From assembly GCA_934343805.1 (NCBI GenBank), contig CAKRIN010000001.1, forward strand, positions 124,001 through 188,000: a DNA stretch of 64,000 nucleotides, in the 5' to 3' direction. The translations under genes and the position numbers were made by a program. Origin of the DNA: an uncultured Lachnospira sp. (GTDB lineage Bacteria; Bacillota; Clostridia; Lachnospirales; Lachnospiraceae). Under the pieces are notes generated by a model. The model was not told the origin of the DNA. It made no database searches and saw nothing but the letters and a program-made list of their open reading frames with translations. Of this stretch, positions 1 through 9,024 are shown piece after piece. Position 1 is the first letter of the stretch, and each line of letters begins with the position of its first letter.

Positions 1-1313
1 ATAAGTCCTACCGAATCAAAATTAAAAACACTCTTAACTGTCGTTCTTACAACAGACGGAATTGGATCACCCGTAATAACAAGAAAATTATTAATATCAT
101 TAATATGTGCGCCAAGCAGCTGTGAACGCATAGCAATCGCATTTTTATCCCTGCAGCATATATGTGGCATAACACACATTCCTGTTTCTCTTGAAACTTT
201 TTCAGCAACAAGCACTGAATCTGCTCTTGTTCTTCCAGATGGTGAATCTGGAAATGTAAGCACGTCAACACCTTTAGACTTTAAAAGAAAAGCTGCATCC
301 ATAAGCTTTTCATCATCAGTTCCCATAGGTGGTGCAAGCTCGACTGCTATCAGTTTTTTCCCTTCTTTTCCCTTGTAAAATGCCGCATCAATTGCAGCAC
401 TTTCCTTTAGCGTCTCATCAGCAGGTATTTCTTTCTTAACATATGGCACTGCACTTACTTTATCAGTCATCCTTCTTATATATTCAGGTGTTGTACCACA
501 ACATCCTCCAACAATATCTGCTCCCTGTTGTGCTATATCTTTCATGATTTCCGAAAAATATTCAGAATTATTATCTGAAAACACCATTCTTCCACTTACA
601 ACCTGTGGATATCCGGCATTAGGAAGTACAGTAAAGTACTTACCTGTTTTCCCGGCAAGATTCTGAATCAGCTTTTTCATATGTCCTGGTCCTACACCAC
701 AGTTAAAACCACAAGCATCTATATACCGATTATTTCCAGCCTCTTCAATAAGCTTTCTTGCGCTAAGTCCTGCTGTACTATATCCGAACTGGTTAATTGC
801 GAACTGGGTAATAACAAAGCTGTCTTCTCCAACCATTTCAATAGCCGCTTCAATATTAACAAGCTCTGCAAATGTCTCAAATACAAATATGTCAACTCCG
901 AGCCGCCTGAATATTTTACATATATCTTTGTATTCTCTTTCAAGATGAACTTTCTCAATCATATTCTCGCCTGGTATCGGTCCAATATCAGCTGCAATAA
1001 GTACATCAGTTCCTTTCACTGCCTCTCTGGCTATCGCTACAGCATTAGTAATATTATCCTTAACTGCATCAAATCCTTGTCCAAAGCTTACTGTATTGCT
1101 TGCAAATGTATTAGTTCTTATTATCTTTGCACCTGCATCAATATATGCTTTGTGAATTGCAAGCACCTTATCTGGTGCAATTGAATTAGCCAGTTCTGGC
1201 AAGCTGCTTGTATCATTGATCTTGGCATAATATGTTCCAAATGCTCCATCTGCTATCATTCTTTCTCTGCCAAGTTTTTCCTCTAATATTCCCGCTGTAT
1301 TAATATATTTCAT
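1..1313 (-). CDS. Bifunctional homocysteine S-methyltransferase / methylenetetrahydrofolate reductase (partial)
   Basis: Read by translating the minus strand from the ATG at 1313, which follows an AGGGGAT ribosome site. The frame is open to the left edge, so about 437 residues are visible and the C-terminus is missing. The first ~285 residues form a Zn-dependent homocysteine methyltransferase barrel: ADGAFGTY near the start, a CGFNCGVGP cysteine motif, and GGCCGTTPE with the paired Zn cysteines. After a linker, LIAVELAPP and LVITGDPIP match the start of a MetF-type reductase. This is the arrangement of Bacillus YitJ, which lacks a cobalamin domain. The protein would supply 5-methyl-THF and may methylate homocysteine to methionine. 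The partner that completes methionine synthesis is not in the window. Confidence 0.9.
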   Translation of the reverse strand, partial: MKYINTAGILEEKLGRERMIADGAFGTYYAKINDTSSLPELANSIAPDKVLAIHKAYIDAGAKIIRTNTFASNTVSFGQGFDAVKDNITNAVAIAREAVKGTDVLIAADIGPIPGENMIEKVHLEREYKDICKIFRRLGVDIFVFETFAELVNIEAAIEMVGEDSFVITQFAINQFGYSTAGLSARKLIEEAGNNRYIDACGFNCGVGPGHMKKLIQNLAGKTGKYFTVLPNAGYPQVVSGRMVFSDNNSEYFSEIMKDIAQQGADIVGGCCGTTPEYIRRMTDKVSAVPYVKKEIPADETLKESAAIDAAFYKGKEGKKLIAVELAPPMGTDDEKLMDAAFLLKSKGVDVLTFPDSPSGRTRADSVLVAEKVSRETGMCVMPHICCRDKNAIAMRSQLLGAHINDINNFLVITGDPIPSVVRTTVKSVFNFDSVGL

Positions 1314-1369
1314 ATCAAATCCCCTGTATTTCGTTATTTTCTCTGCATAACATATATTTTATTATATAT

Positions 1370-1402
1370 TTAAAAAGGAGCCGCTGTTAAATAAGCGACT
1401 CC
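1370..1402 (-). terminator. Rho-independent terminator of the nucleobase permease gene
   Basis: On the minus strand, GGAGTCGCT and AGCGGCTCC form a 9-bp stem (one G-U pair) around an 8-nt loop, followed by TTTTTAAA. It lies 38 bp downstream of the permease stop codon and upstream of the methyltransferase gene. Confidence 0.85.
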
Positions 1403-1440
1403 AAAATTGTATCATTAATATATTTAATTTGCACTATATT

Positions 1441-2796
1441 TTAAAGGAAAATATATTTCAATATGAACAACACCGCAAGTACATACATAAGTGGAGTAAT
1501 CTTCTTAGCCTTTCCAGCGACAAGATTAACAATAACATATGAAATAACACCAACTGCAATACCTTCTGAAATACTGTACATAAGTGGCATGCAGATAAGG
1601 CAAAGGTAAGCCGGGATACTCTCTGTTAAATCATTGAAATCAATTTCAACAACTGCACTTACCATAAGGAATCCCACAAAAATAAGTGCCGGAGCTGTTG
1701 CAAATCCAGGAATTGTAGTAAATACAGGTGCAAACACAATTGCGATAAGGAATAAGAAACCTGTTACAACTGAAGAAAGTCCTGTTCTTCCGCCTTCTGC
1801 AACACCTGATGAACTCTCAACAAATGTTGTTGTTGTAGAAGTACCCAGTACAGCACCTGCGCTTGTTGCGATAGCATCAGCTAAAAGAGCCTGCTTAATT
1901 CTAGGAAGTCTTCCGTTCTCATCAAGCATTTTAGCCTTATTGGCAACACCAATAAGTGTTCCAAGGGTATCGAACATATCTACGAAAAGGAATGAGCACA
2001 TAATAACAATAAAGTCTAATATGTTAATATTAAGCCCTTTAAGGTTAAAGCACTGTCCAAATGTCTGGCTGATAGCTGTGATATCAAAGCTTCTCCACGA
2101 TGGAATAAGTGAATAGAATCCTGCAGCCACATCAACCTTATAAAGTCCTGTAAGCTGGCAGATGATACCAAGTACCCATGTTACAACAATGCCAATAAGA
2201 ATAGAACCTTTAACATGCTTTACATAAAGAATAGCAATAACAAATGTACCAATAACCGCAAGTAAAGCGCCTATTCCTACTGTATTAAAATCAGTCCTGA
2301 AATTAACAACCGTTACCTTAGTAGATTCACTTGCAATAACAAGGTTAGCACCCTGAAGACCAATAAATGCCACGAAAAGGCCGATTCCTACTGATACGCC
2401 CTTCTTTAATGTTGTAGGAATTGCATTAAATATAGCTTCACGAACATTAGTAAGTGAAAGTACGATGAATACAAGGCCTTCTACAAATACAGCAAAAAGT
2501 GCTACCTTCCAGCTATATCCCATAGATCCGCATACTGTATATGCAAAATATGCATTAAGTCCAAGTCCTGGAGCAAGTGCAAAAGGATAATTAGCAAGGA
2601 AAGCCATTGCAAAACAACCTATAGCCGAAGCAATTGCTGTCGCCATAAGAATTGCATTGGAATCCATTCCTGATGCTGACAGGATGGATGGATTAACAGC
2701 CAGAATATATGCCATAGTCATAAATGTTGTTATTCCGGCTACGACTTCAGTTCTCACACTGGTGTTGTTTTCTTTAAGTTTGAACAATTTGTCCAT
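1441..2796 (-). CDS. NCS2/AzgA-type nucleobase (guanine/hypoxanthine/adenine) permease
   Basis: 451 residues, the usual length for AzgA/PbuG-type NCS2 transporters. The start MDKLFKLKENN, then GITTFMTMAYILAVNP and FALAPGLGLNAYFAY, are typical of this subfamily. The later FVDMFDTLGTLIGVA and GTSTTTTFVESSSGVAEGGRTG correspond to the substrate-binding and half-helix regions. The whole protein is hydrophobic, with about 12-14 membrane segments. It should import purine bases with protons. The ATG at 2796 has a GAGGT ribosome site. The gene is flanked by terminators on both sides and so forms its own unit. I cannot decide among guanine, hypoxanthine and adenine from sequence alone. Confidence 0.93.
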   Translation of the reverse strand: MDKLFKLKENNTSVRTEVVAGITTFMTMAYILAVNPSILSASGMDSNAILMATAIASAIGCFAMAFLANYPFALAPGLGLNAYFAYTVCGSMGYSWKVALFAVFVEGLVFIVLSLTNVREAIFNAIPTTLKKGVSVGIGLFVAFIGLQGANLVIASESTKVTVVNFRTDFNTVGIGALLAVIGTFVIAILYVKHVKGSILIGIVVTWVLGIICQLTGLYKVDVAAGFYSLIPSWRSFDITAISQTFGQCFNLKGLNINILDFIVIMCSFLFVDMFDTLGTLIGVANKAKMLDENGRLPRIKQALLADAIATSAGAVLGTSTTTTFVESSSGVAEGGRTGLSSVVTGFLFLIAIVFAPVFTTIPGFATAPALIFVGFLMVSAVVEIDFNDLTESIPAYLCLICMPLMYSISEGIAVGVISYVIVNLVAGKAKKITPLMYVLAVLFILKYIFL

Positions 2797-3060
2797 TTTT
2801 ACCTCAATTTTATAAATATTAACTTAAATAATAGTAACATATTTATAAATTTTATTCGACAATTTTTCTTTTATTTTATCTGAAGTATCATTATAACACA
2901 TATATTTTTTCATAAAACCCTCAAATATATACAAACTCCCACCAAAAGAGGGATGTTTATTTAATAGCTTAATAGTACCATATAATCGTACTTTAGTTAC
3001 ATACCTGTGATATTGGTCGTGAACACAGGGTTTGGGAATACATTTTTGAAAAACAGAAAT
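2797..3060 (-). promoter_or_regulatory. Leader region of the permease gene: possible extended -10 promoter, no recognisable riboswitch
   Basis: An AT-rich gap of about 260 bp. On the minus strand TGTTATAAT (-10 at 2890-2895) is a good extended -10 element, but its -35 is weak (GTTTTA). Start from there would leave a leader of about 80 nt. Upstream of it CCTGTG and CACAGG form a small hairpin at 3004-3029. I looked for the purine-riboswitch core that often precedes such permeases and did not find it. I see no credible gene here. Confidence 0.4.
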
Positions 3061-3103
3061 AATCCTCATGTATGCAGTTGGGAGACCTGCATACATGAGG
3101 ATT
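3061..3103 (-). terminator. Terminator downstream of mscL
   Basis: A perfect 17-bp inverted repeat (3061-3077 with 3087-3103) with a 9-nt loop, starting 4 bp after the mscL stop. The T-rich tail on the minus strand is interrupted (ATTTCTGTTTTT). The + strand side is also T-rich, so it may work in both directions. Confidence 0.75.
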
Positions 3104-3106
3104 ATT

Positions 3107-3535
3107 TTATTTCTTAATATCTAACTGGGCTGTACAACATGGACATCTTGTAGCCTTAATTGATATCTTGCTGAAACAATAAGGGCATTCCTTAGTTGTT
3201 GGAGCCGGCTCATCTTTTTTCTTTCCGAGATTCATCATCTTATTCATGGCCTTTACAAGAAGAAATAGTACGAATGCCATAATAAGGAAATTAATGACTG
3301 CCGTTATGAATGCTCCATAATCAAAGACAACTCCTCTTATTGTAAATGTTCCACCAACTGTTACACCTTCACCATCGGCACCACCAGTACACACAGCTAT
3401 AAGTGGATTAATAAAGCTGCTTGTCAGTGCTGTAACGATACTTTGGAATGCAGCACCAATAATAACACCCACAGCCAGATCCATTACGTTTCCCTTTAAA
3501 GCAAATTCTTTAAATTCATGAATAAACTTCTTCAT
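3107..3535 (-). CDS. mscL: Large-conductance mechanosensitive channel MscL with C-terminal zinc-ribbon
   Basis: 142 residues. Residues 1-100 are a typical MscL: FKEFALKGNVMDLAVGVIIGAAF for the amphipathic N-terminal and TM1 pore helix, and a second hydrophobic helix at about 76-95. It opens under membrane tension and releases solutes during osmotic downshock. After a charged linker (about 103-115) there is a CPYC...CPCC pair (C117, C120, C131, C134), the pattern of a small zinc ribbon. This replaces the plain C-terminal helix bundle of Bacillus and E. coli MscL. The ATG at 3535 has a GGAGG site. It probably shares a transcript with the upstream HAD gene. Confidence 0.95.
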   Translation of the reverse strand: MKKFIHEFKEFALKGNVMDLAVGVIIGAAFQSIVTALTSSFINPLIAVCTGGADGEGVTVGGTFTIRGVVFDYGAFITAVINFLIMAFVLFLLVKAMNKMMNLGKKKDEPAPTTKECPYCFSKISIKATRCPCCTAQLDIKK

Positions 3536-3573
3536 CTGAAATCCTCCACGTATATTAATTATTTATCGCAGCA

Positions 3574-4260
3574 TTATATTGTTCTTAATTTAGCTGAAAT
3601 ATCCTGTACATTATCAACAATATAATCTGCCCCTGCTCTTTCAAGCTCATTTTCTTCTGCAAATCCATATCTTACTCCCATAGATTGTATTCCAGAAGCT
3701 TTTGCGCCTAATATATCGTCTTTTCTGTCGCCTATCATTATAGCTTTTTCTTTCATTTTTAATAAATCCTGACCAGACTGTCCGTTTTCCTGAAGACGGG
3801 CAAATACTTCATCTATAACCTGATTCTTGTGTCTTCTTTTTCCACCTTCAAGTTCACTTCCAACTGCCACATCAAAATATCTTGTTATATTAAAATAATC
3901 AAGAATCCTTGGGACATATATTTCCGGTTTGCAGGTAGCAAGTGCAACTATATAGCCTTCTTTCTTAAGACCGGCAAGTAATACATCAATCCCGTCAAAA
4001 AGAACATTTTCATATATTCCGATATCATTATATCTTTCTCTGTAATAATTAACAGCTTTAAGTGCTGTTTCCTTATCAAGTCCATAAAACTGTTCAAAGC
4101 TCTCATCAAGTGGCGGACCTATAAATCTTCTTAACATAGCCTGTTCATTTTCAGTTATTCCAAGCTTATCAAGTGCATATTGTACACTTCTTGTTATTCC
4201 TTTGCTCGAATCTGTAAGTGTTCCATCAAGATCAAACAAAATGTATTCTTTAGTCATCAT
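3574..4260 (-). CDS. HAD-superfamily hydrolase, phosphoglycolate phosphatase-like
   Basis: 228 residues. The HAD motifs are in order: FDLDGTLTDSSKG near residue 9 (nucleophile Asp and general acid), ALATCKPE around 108 (motif II position), GGKRRHKN with the motif III lysine, and MIGDRKDDILGAKASG (motif IV acids). The helical cap lies between motifs I and II, as in the Gph/PgmB (subfamily IA) branch. It would hydrolyse a small phosphorylated metabolite; the substrate cannot be read from sequence. Two adjacent ATG codons follow an AGGAGAAG site. It follows the patatin gene by 9 bp and is likely co-transcribed with it. Confidence 0.88.
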   Translation of the reverse strand: MMTKEYILFDLDGTLTDSSKGITRSVQYALDKLGITENEQAMLRRFIGPPLDESFEQFYGLDKETALKAVNYYRERYNDIGIYENVLFDGIDVLLAGLKKEGYIVALATCKPEIYVPRILDYFNITRYFDVAVGSELEGGKRRHKNQVIDEVFARLQENGQSGQDLLKMKEKAIMIGDRKDDILGAKASGIQSMGVRYGFAEENELERAGADYIVDNVQDISAKLRTI

Positions 4261-4269
4261 CTTCTCCTG

Positions 4270-5112
4270 TCAGTCAAAATATTTCATAATTCCATCTATA
4301 TTACGATTCACTCTGTTCTGTAATTTTTCCATTCGCAGCTCCTGCATAATATATTCATAATCAAAATCTGCCGTATGACATCCATTATCAATGTTGTAGA
4401 ATGAATTAATGCTTCTCTTAGCATCCATATATCCTAATTTCATGGCAAACGAAATAAAATCAGTTGTAAAATTCACTACTCCATCAACAAAATTCCCAAG
4501 ACTTCTGCTTGGGTATATTTCTAACAACTCATCAAGTTTAAAACGATTTCTGTCAACCCGCTGTGTTTCAGAAAGACTGACAATGATCATATTCCTAAGC
4601 CCCATATCATACAACGGTTGCACCGGAAGATTATCAGCAAGTCCTCCGTCCTGATATGCTACACCTTGAATATTAACGCTTGAATATATAAACGGTAATG
4701 CACTTGTTGCGAGTATTGTCTTAACAGCCGTATCCTTATCAAGCTCATTAAGCAGCACATAATCTGCCACTTTCCCTTCTCTGCATATTGTATTATATAC
4801 CGGTATTGAATTTTTTAATTTCTGTGGGGTAACTATATTTTTAAGAATGTTCTCAAGTGCTGATCTGTCTGATAGTCCATCCGACCAGTCATCATCAAGA
4901 TTAATAAAATCCTCCAGTCCGAAATCCTTCCACAAATGCTCAATTTCTTCCTGTGAAAGTGCTGCATATGCAAATGCATTAATGCCTCCGACACTGGAAC
5001 CTGATACACATTTAATCTTTATTGGATATTCCCTCAATGCCTTAAAAACACCAACCTGATATGCTCCTTTGGCTCCTCCTCCTGCTAATACCATAGCAAA
5101 TTCATCTGCCAT
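4270..5112 (-). CDS. Patatin-like phospholipase / lipid acyl hydrolase
   Basis: 280 residues. The oxyanion-hole motif GGGAKGAYQVGV lies at about 11-22, the nucleophile elbow GSSVGG at about 38-43, and the catalytic Asp in QDGGLADNLPV at about 150-160. These are the Ser-Asp dyad signatures of bacterial patatins. There is no signal peptide and no membrane segment, so it probably acts on lipids from the cytoplasmic side. The ATG at 5112 has GAGGAGGGA upstream. It sits between two HAD phosphatase genes in a compact minus-strand group that begins at nadE. The natural substrate is unknown. Confidence 0.9.
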   Translation of the reverse strand: MADEFAMVLAGGGAKGAYQVGVFKALREYPIKIKCVSGSSVGGINAFAYAALSQEEIEHLWKDFGLEDFINLDDDWSDGLSDRSALENILKNIVTPQKLKNSIPVYNTICREGKVADYVLLNELDKDTAVKTILATSALPFIYSSVNIQGVAYQDGGLADNLPVQPLYDMGLRNMIIVSLSETQRVDRNRFKLDELLEIYPSRSLGNFVDGVVNFTTDFISFAMKLGYMDAKRSINSFYNIDNGCHTADFDYEYIMQELRMEKLQNRVNRNIDGIMKYFD

Positions 5113-5146
5113 ATAGTTTCCCTCCTCTATACATATAATATTTCTA

Positions 5147-5797
5147 TCAGATAAGTTCTTTATATGTATTTATATGGAAGTCTGCAACCCTGCATAATTC
5201 ATCCCAGTCATCTGATGAAGCCTCATCATATACGGCAACAACCTTGAAACCTCCTGAACCGGCTCCCTTTGCTGCTGTCAATACATCTTCAAATACAATG
5301 CACTCATCAACGCTACAGCCTGCCCTCTGCGCTGCCTTAATATAGACATCCGGATATTTCTTGCCTCTCTTAACTTCATTAGTCTGTGTAAAGCCGTCAA
5401 ACAAGTAATAAATTCCATTCCTTTTAAGACATGGTTCAAATAATGCTTTGTCCGATGATGTTGCAGATACAATTTTCTTTCCTGACATACGCATTTTTTT
5501 AATAAAATCTTTTGCATATGGCTTCAGCAGAACTTTATCTGTATACGCATCTAATGCCGCATTATACCATTCTTTCATTATCTCTTCTGTTGACTCTTCA
5601 AGTCCATACTTCTCTTTAGTATATACAGAACCACTTTCAAATGTGTGTGTTTTTATTTCCTGCATATATTCCTCTGTCACAGGAATTCCTCTTCTACCTA
5701 AAAAATCCATGTCGACCTTAGCCCACACTTCAGTAGAATCAAGTATAGTCCCATCAAGGTCGAATATGATACACCGGTAGCTGCTAAGATCTAACAT
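5147..5797 (-). CDS. HAD-superfamily hydrolase, beta-phosphoglucomutase-like
   Basis: 216 residues from the ATG at 5797, preceded by AGGAGGA at good spacing. A longer reading from 5842 would run into the preceding gene and has no ribosome site. Motifs: IIFDLDGTILDS (nucleophile), IVSATSSD (motif II), KRGKKYPDVYIKAA (motif III Lys) and CIVFEDVLTAAKGAGSGGF (motif IV). The KKYPDxY segment resembles the PgmB/YcjU and sugar-phosphate phosphatase branch. It is the third gene of the nadE group. The substrate is unknown. Confidence 0.88.
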   Translation of the reverse strand: MLDLSSYRCIIFDLDGTILDSTEVWAKVDMDFLGRRGIPVTEEYMQEIKTHTFESGSVYTKEKYGLEESTEEIMKEWYNAALDAYTDKVLLKPYAKDFIKKMRMSGKKIVSATSSDKALFEPCLKRNGIYYLFDGFTQTNEVKRGKKYPDVYIKAAQRAGCSVDECIVFEDVLTAAKGAGSGGFKVVAVYDEASSDDWDELCRVADFHINTYKELI

Positions 5798-5813
5798 GGA
5801 TCTGTCCTCCTGA

Positions 5814-6983
5814 TTATTTGTATGAGAATTTATTCTTAACATTAACTTTCATATCATCTGTATATTCCTTAATATACTGTGAATACTTCTGTTTTACAAC
5901 GGCTGATGCAATTGTTTCATCATCCCCGCCATCGTATGATCTGCTTATATAATATAATACATAATAGCATGTGTTAGATTCATCCTCAACTACTGTGACG
6001 TCCCCCTCGCTTCTGTCTGTAGATATAATCCAGTCAGCACATGCTGTTTCTATGCTGCTCTTCTTAACAGAAGAAACAAGTGATGCATCGTCCTTCTCAT
6101 ATGTATCATCATCAGCTGCAGAATAATCTCTGCATAATTCTATAAACGATTCCTCTGATACTACAGACGCTGCAAACTCGTCTGCTGTTGCTTTCGCTGC
6201 TTCCATTGCAGATGCATCTGATGACTCCGCTTTAACAACAAACTTTCTGTAATCAAACTTATCATAGCTATCTTTATTAGCCTGATAATATTCATCGGTT
6301 TCTTCATCAGTTGCCTTAAGTTCATCTGTCAGATGTTCCTGATATGCTGTACTCTTAAGATAATCCTTTAAGTAAGAGCTGATTTTCTTTTCTGTTGCTC
6401 TCTTGCCAAACAACTGCTTAATATAATCAGAATATGACATATCCGCTTCACTTGCTGCATCCTTTAACTTACTTATGAACTCGTCATAATCAGCATCAAC
6501 ATTATCATACTCAAATCCCTTATCATCTGCATCCTTTAATAATGCTTTGATTTCCTTAATAGAATCAACTGTAGTATTGGCAAAATATTCATACCATGTA
6601 TAGCCGGTTGAATATTCCTGACTCTTATCAGACTGGGATGTCTTATATCCCATATAAGATGAGTAATAATCTCCATATGTCATTGTTCCATAAAGAGACG
6701 TATTAAGATTATTAGTCTTAGTTATTCCATAATAAAAATCAAATTCAATCTCACTAAGCTTATCACCATCAACCTCTATGTAATCCCTGTATATACTGTT
6801 AAGCTTCATTCCTCCAGCAATTCCACACCCAAGAATAACTCCTGCAAGAACAGCAATTGTAACCCATTTGGTTATTAATTTTCTTCTTGCCTCTTTTCTT
6901 TCTTCTTCTTTCCTTTTCTGCATCTTGCGGTCATATTTTGTAACCACTTTCTCTTTATCCAATGATGCCTTATTATCAGCCAT
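5814..6983 (-). CDS. Membrane-anchored SurA/PrsA-like foldase-related protein
   Basis: 389 residues from the ATG at 6983, chosen because GGGAGGAAATT stands just before it; the longer reading starts inside nadE. Residues 1-37 are very basic, 38-58 form one transmembrane anchor, and the rest is extracellular. Residues ~150-230 are charged helices like the N-terminal domain of SurA/PrsA. The C-terminal part (YRKFVVKAE..., SFIELCRDYSA, DRSEGDVTVV, YYVLYYISRSY) follows the pattern of parvulin-type prolyl isomerases but is diverged. A chaperone for exported proteins is likely; isomerase activity is doubtful. It lies directly after nadE, overlapping no coding sequence once the start is corrected. 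Confidence 0.65.
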   Translation of the reverse strand: MADNKASLDKEKVVTKYDRKMQKRKEEERKEARRKLITKWVTIAVLAGVILGCGIAGGMKLNSIYRDYIEVDGDKLSEIEFDFYYGITKTNNLNTSLYGTMTYGDYYSSYMGYKTSQSDKSQEYSTGYTWYEYFANTTVDSIKEIKALLKDADDKGFEYDNVDADYDEFISKLKDAASEADMSYSDYIKQLFGKRATEKKISSYLKDYLKSTAYQEHLTDELKATDEETDEYYQANKDSYDKFDYRKFVVKAESSDASAMEAAKATADEFAASVVSEESFIELCRDYSAADDDTYEKDDASLVSSVKKSSIETACADWIISTDRSEGDVTVVEDESNTCYYVLYYISRSYDGGDDETIASAVVKQKYSQYIKEYTDDMKVNVKNKFSYK

Positions 6984-6993
6984 AATTTCCTCC

Positions 6994-8934
6994 CTATTCA
7001 TATCCATTAATATCTTTAATCTTATCTAACTGCTTCATCCACTCATGAGAACTTGCATCACTCGGCATTCTTAAATCTCCTCTCGGTGATACCGCAACCG
7101 AACCTACCTTAGGTCCATCAGGCAGACAAGAACGCTTAAACTGCTGTGCAAAGAATCTCCATGTAAATGTTCTTAACCACTTATAGATAGTCTTATCATC
7201 ATATTCTCCTGCAAATGCATACTTTGCAATTCTGAATATCTTATCCGGCTCTGCACCAAATCTTAGCATGTGATACATAAAGAAATCATGCAGTTCATAT
7301 GGTCCGACAAGATCTTCAGTTTTCTGTGCAATAGTACCATCTTCCTTAGGCGGAAGAAGCTCAGGGCTTACCGGAGTATCAAGTACATCATTAAGAACTA
7401 ATGACAGTTCTTCATTGCCACATGTATCAGCATAGAACTGAACCAGATGTCTTACAAGAGTCTTAGGAACTGATGCATTAACACCATACATGGACATATG
7501 GTCACCATTATAAGTTGCCCATCCTAATGCAAGTTCGGACATATCACCTGTTCCTATTACCATCCCATTCGTCTGGTTGGCAATATCCATAAGTATCTGT
7601 GTTCTCTCTCTTGCCTGACCATTCTCATATGTTACATTATGATTATTCTCATCATGTCCGATATCTTCAAAATGCTGTCGGACAGCCTTCATAATATTAA
7701 TTTCCCTAAGCGAGCATCCCAGCTGCTTAGTAAGCTTTACAGCATTATTATATGTTCTGTCTGTTGTGCCAAAGCATGGCATTGTAATACAATGTATCCC
7801 GCTTCTGTCAAGCCCGCAAAGGTCAAATGCCCTTACAGTCACAAGAAGTGCCAGTGTCGAATCAAGTCCACCCGATATTCCGATTACTGCATTCTTACAA
7901 TTCGTATGCTCAAGCCTCTTCTTAAGTCCATATGACTGGATATTAAGAATCTCCTCACATCTTGAGTCTCTTTCCTTCTTATCAGAAGGTACGAAAGGTG
8001 CTTTATCAAAATATCTGATAAGCTCTAATTCTTTATTAATAAGCTCCTGTGCCTGCACTTCTGTATATGTGCTGTTCTCATCAACTGCATATGTACTCAT
8101 TCTTCTTCGCTCAGAGCAAATTCTGTCGACATCGATATCAGCATATACAGACTCATCCGCAAACTTATGTGCTTCTGCTAGAACTGTACCATTCTCACAT
8201 ATAAGATTATGTGCTGAAAATACAATATCCTGAGTGGATTCTCCACCTCCTGCACTTGAGTACACATATCCACATACAAGTCTTGCTGACTGTCCGGAAA
8301 CAAGCTGTTTTCTGTAAGTGTCCTTGCCGATTGTCTCATTGCTTGCAGATGCATTAACAATAATTGTTGCACCATTCATTGCATGCTTTATGCTTGGCGG
8401 CTGAGGTGTCCACAGATCCTCACATATCTCAACGCCAATCTTAACTTTTCTGTTATTATCAAATGTAAATAATAATTCACTTCCAAAAGGAACCTCTTCA
8501 CCATCAACATCCACATATACACATTCGTTAAATCCAGGTGTAAACTGTCTTCTTTCATAGAATTCCCCATAATTAGGAAGATACATTTTAGGAACCATAC
8601 CAAGTATCTGTCCATTCATAATACCTGCAACAACATTGTACAGTTTTCCGTTCATTTCATACGGAAGTCCTACAAATGTTATCATTCCATTTACATTTTC
8701 TGAAAAATGTTTAATTGAAATGAGTCCTTCCAATGCAGAATCAAGCAGTCTGTCATGAAGAAATAAATCATTACATGTATATCCTGTTATACACATTTCT
8801 GGAAAAACAGCTATAGCAGTATCATTCTTATAAGCCTCTCTCATAAGAGTCTTAATATTCTCTATATTATATTCACAGTCAGCCACTTTAATCTTCGGTG
8901 TCATGGCTGCTGCTCTTATATATCCGTCTTTCAA
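6994..8934 (-). CDS. nadE: Glutamine-dependent NAD+ synthetase
   Basis: 646 residues. The N-terminal nitrilase-type glutaminase domain has its catalytic triad: Glu in FPEMCITG (E46), Lys in VPKMYLPNYGEFYERR, and Cys in GVEICEDLW. The C-terminal synthetase domain has the P-loop GISGGLDSTLAL and GTGDMSELALGWATYNGDHMSMYGVNA. The enzyme makes NAD+ from nicotinic acid adenine dinucleotide, using ammonia channelled from glutamine. I prefer the TTG at 8934 (protein starting LKDGYIRAAA): GAGAGGG precedes it, homologues start there, and a strong promoter puts the transcript start near 8973. The TTG at 8970 would leave almost no leader. Confidence 0.94.
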   Translation of the reverse strand: MKDGYIRAAAMTPKIKVADCEYNIENIKTLMREAYKNDTAIAVFPEMCITGYTCNDLFLHDRLLDSALEGLISIKHFSENVNGMITFVGLPYEMNGKLYNVVAGIMNGQILGMVPKMYLPNYGEFYERRQFTPGFNECVYVDVDGEEVPFGSELLFTFDNNRKVKIGVEICEDLWTPQPPSIKHAMNGATIIVNASASNETIGKDTYRKQLVSGQSARLVCGYVYSSAGGGESTQDIVFSAHNLICENGTVLAEAHKFADESVYADIDVDRICSERRRMSTYAVDENSTYTEVQAQELINKELELIRYFDKAPFVPSDKKERDSRCEEILNIQSYGLKKRLEHTNCKNAVIGISGGLDSTLALLVTVRAFDLCGLDRSGIHCITMPCFGTTDRTYNNAVKLTKQLGCSLREINIMKAVRQHFEDIGHDENNHNVTYENGQARERTQILMDIANQTNGMVIGTGDMSELALGWATYNGDHMSMYGVNASVPKTLVRHLVQFYADTCGNEELSLVLNDVLDTPVSPELLPPKEDGTIAQKTEDLVGPYELHDFFMYHMLRFGAEPDKIFRIAKYAFAGEYDDKTIYKWLRTFTWRFFAQQFKRSCLPDGPKVGSVAVSPRGDLRMPSDASSHEWMKQLDKIKDINGYE

Positions 8935-8978
8935 TTTGCCCTCTCTTTCAATATATGTTCTTATTGTCAAACATTAAA

Positions 8979-9007
8979 ATTATATCAGACTGGGTATATA
9001 TTTACAA
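8979..9007 (-). promoter_or_regulatory. Promoter of the nadE group
   Basis: On the minus strand, -35 TTGTAA (9002-9007), a 17-bp spacer and a perfect -10 TATAAT (8979-8984). It lies between the small lipoprotein gene and nadE and would drive nadE and the genes behind it. Confidence 0.8.
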
Positions 9008-9024
9008 TAAAGGTCACAAAAAAG

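Noticed and set aside
681..1184. 167-residue + strand open frame
   Set aside because: It is antisense to the homocysteine methyltransferase domain, which has clear motifs.
2824..3096. 90-residue open frame upstream of the permease
   Set aside because: It starts inside the mscL terminator stem and has no ribosome site or recognisable protein pattern.
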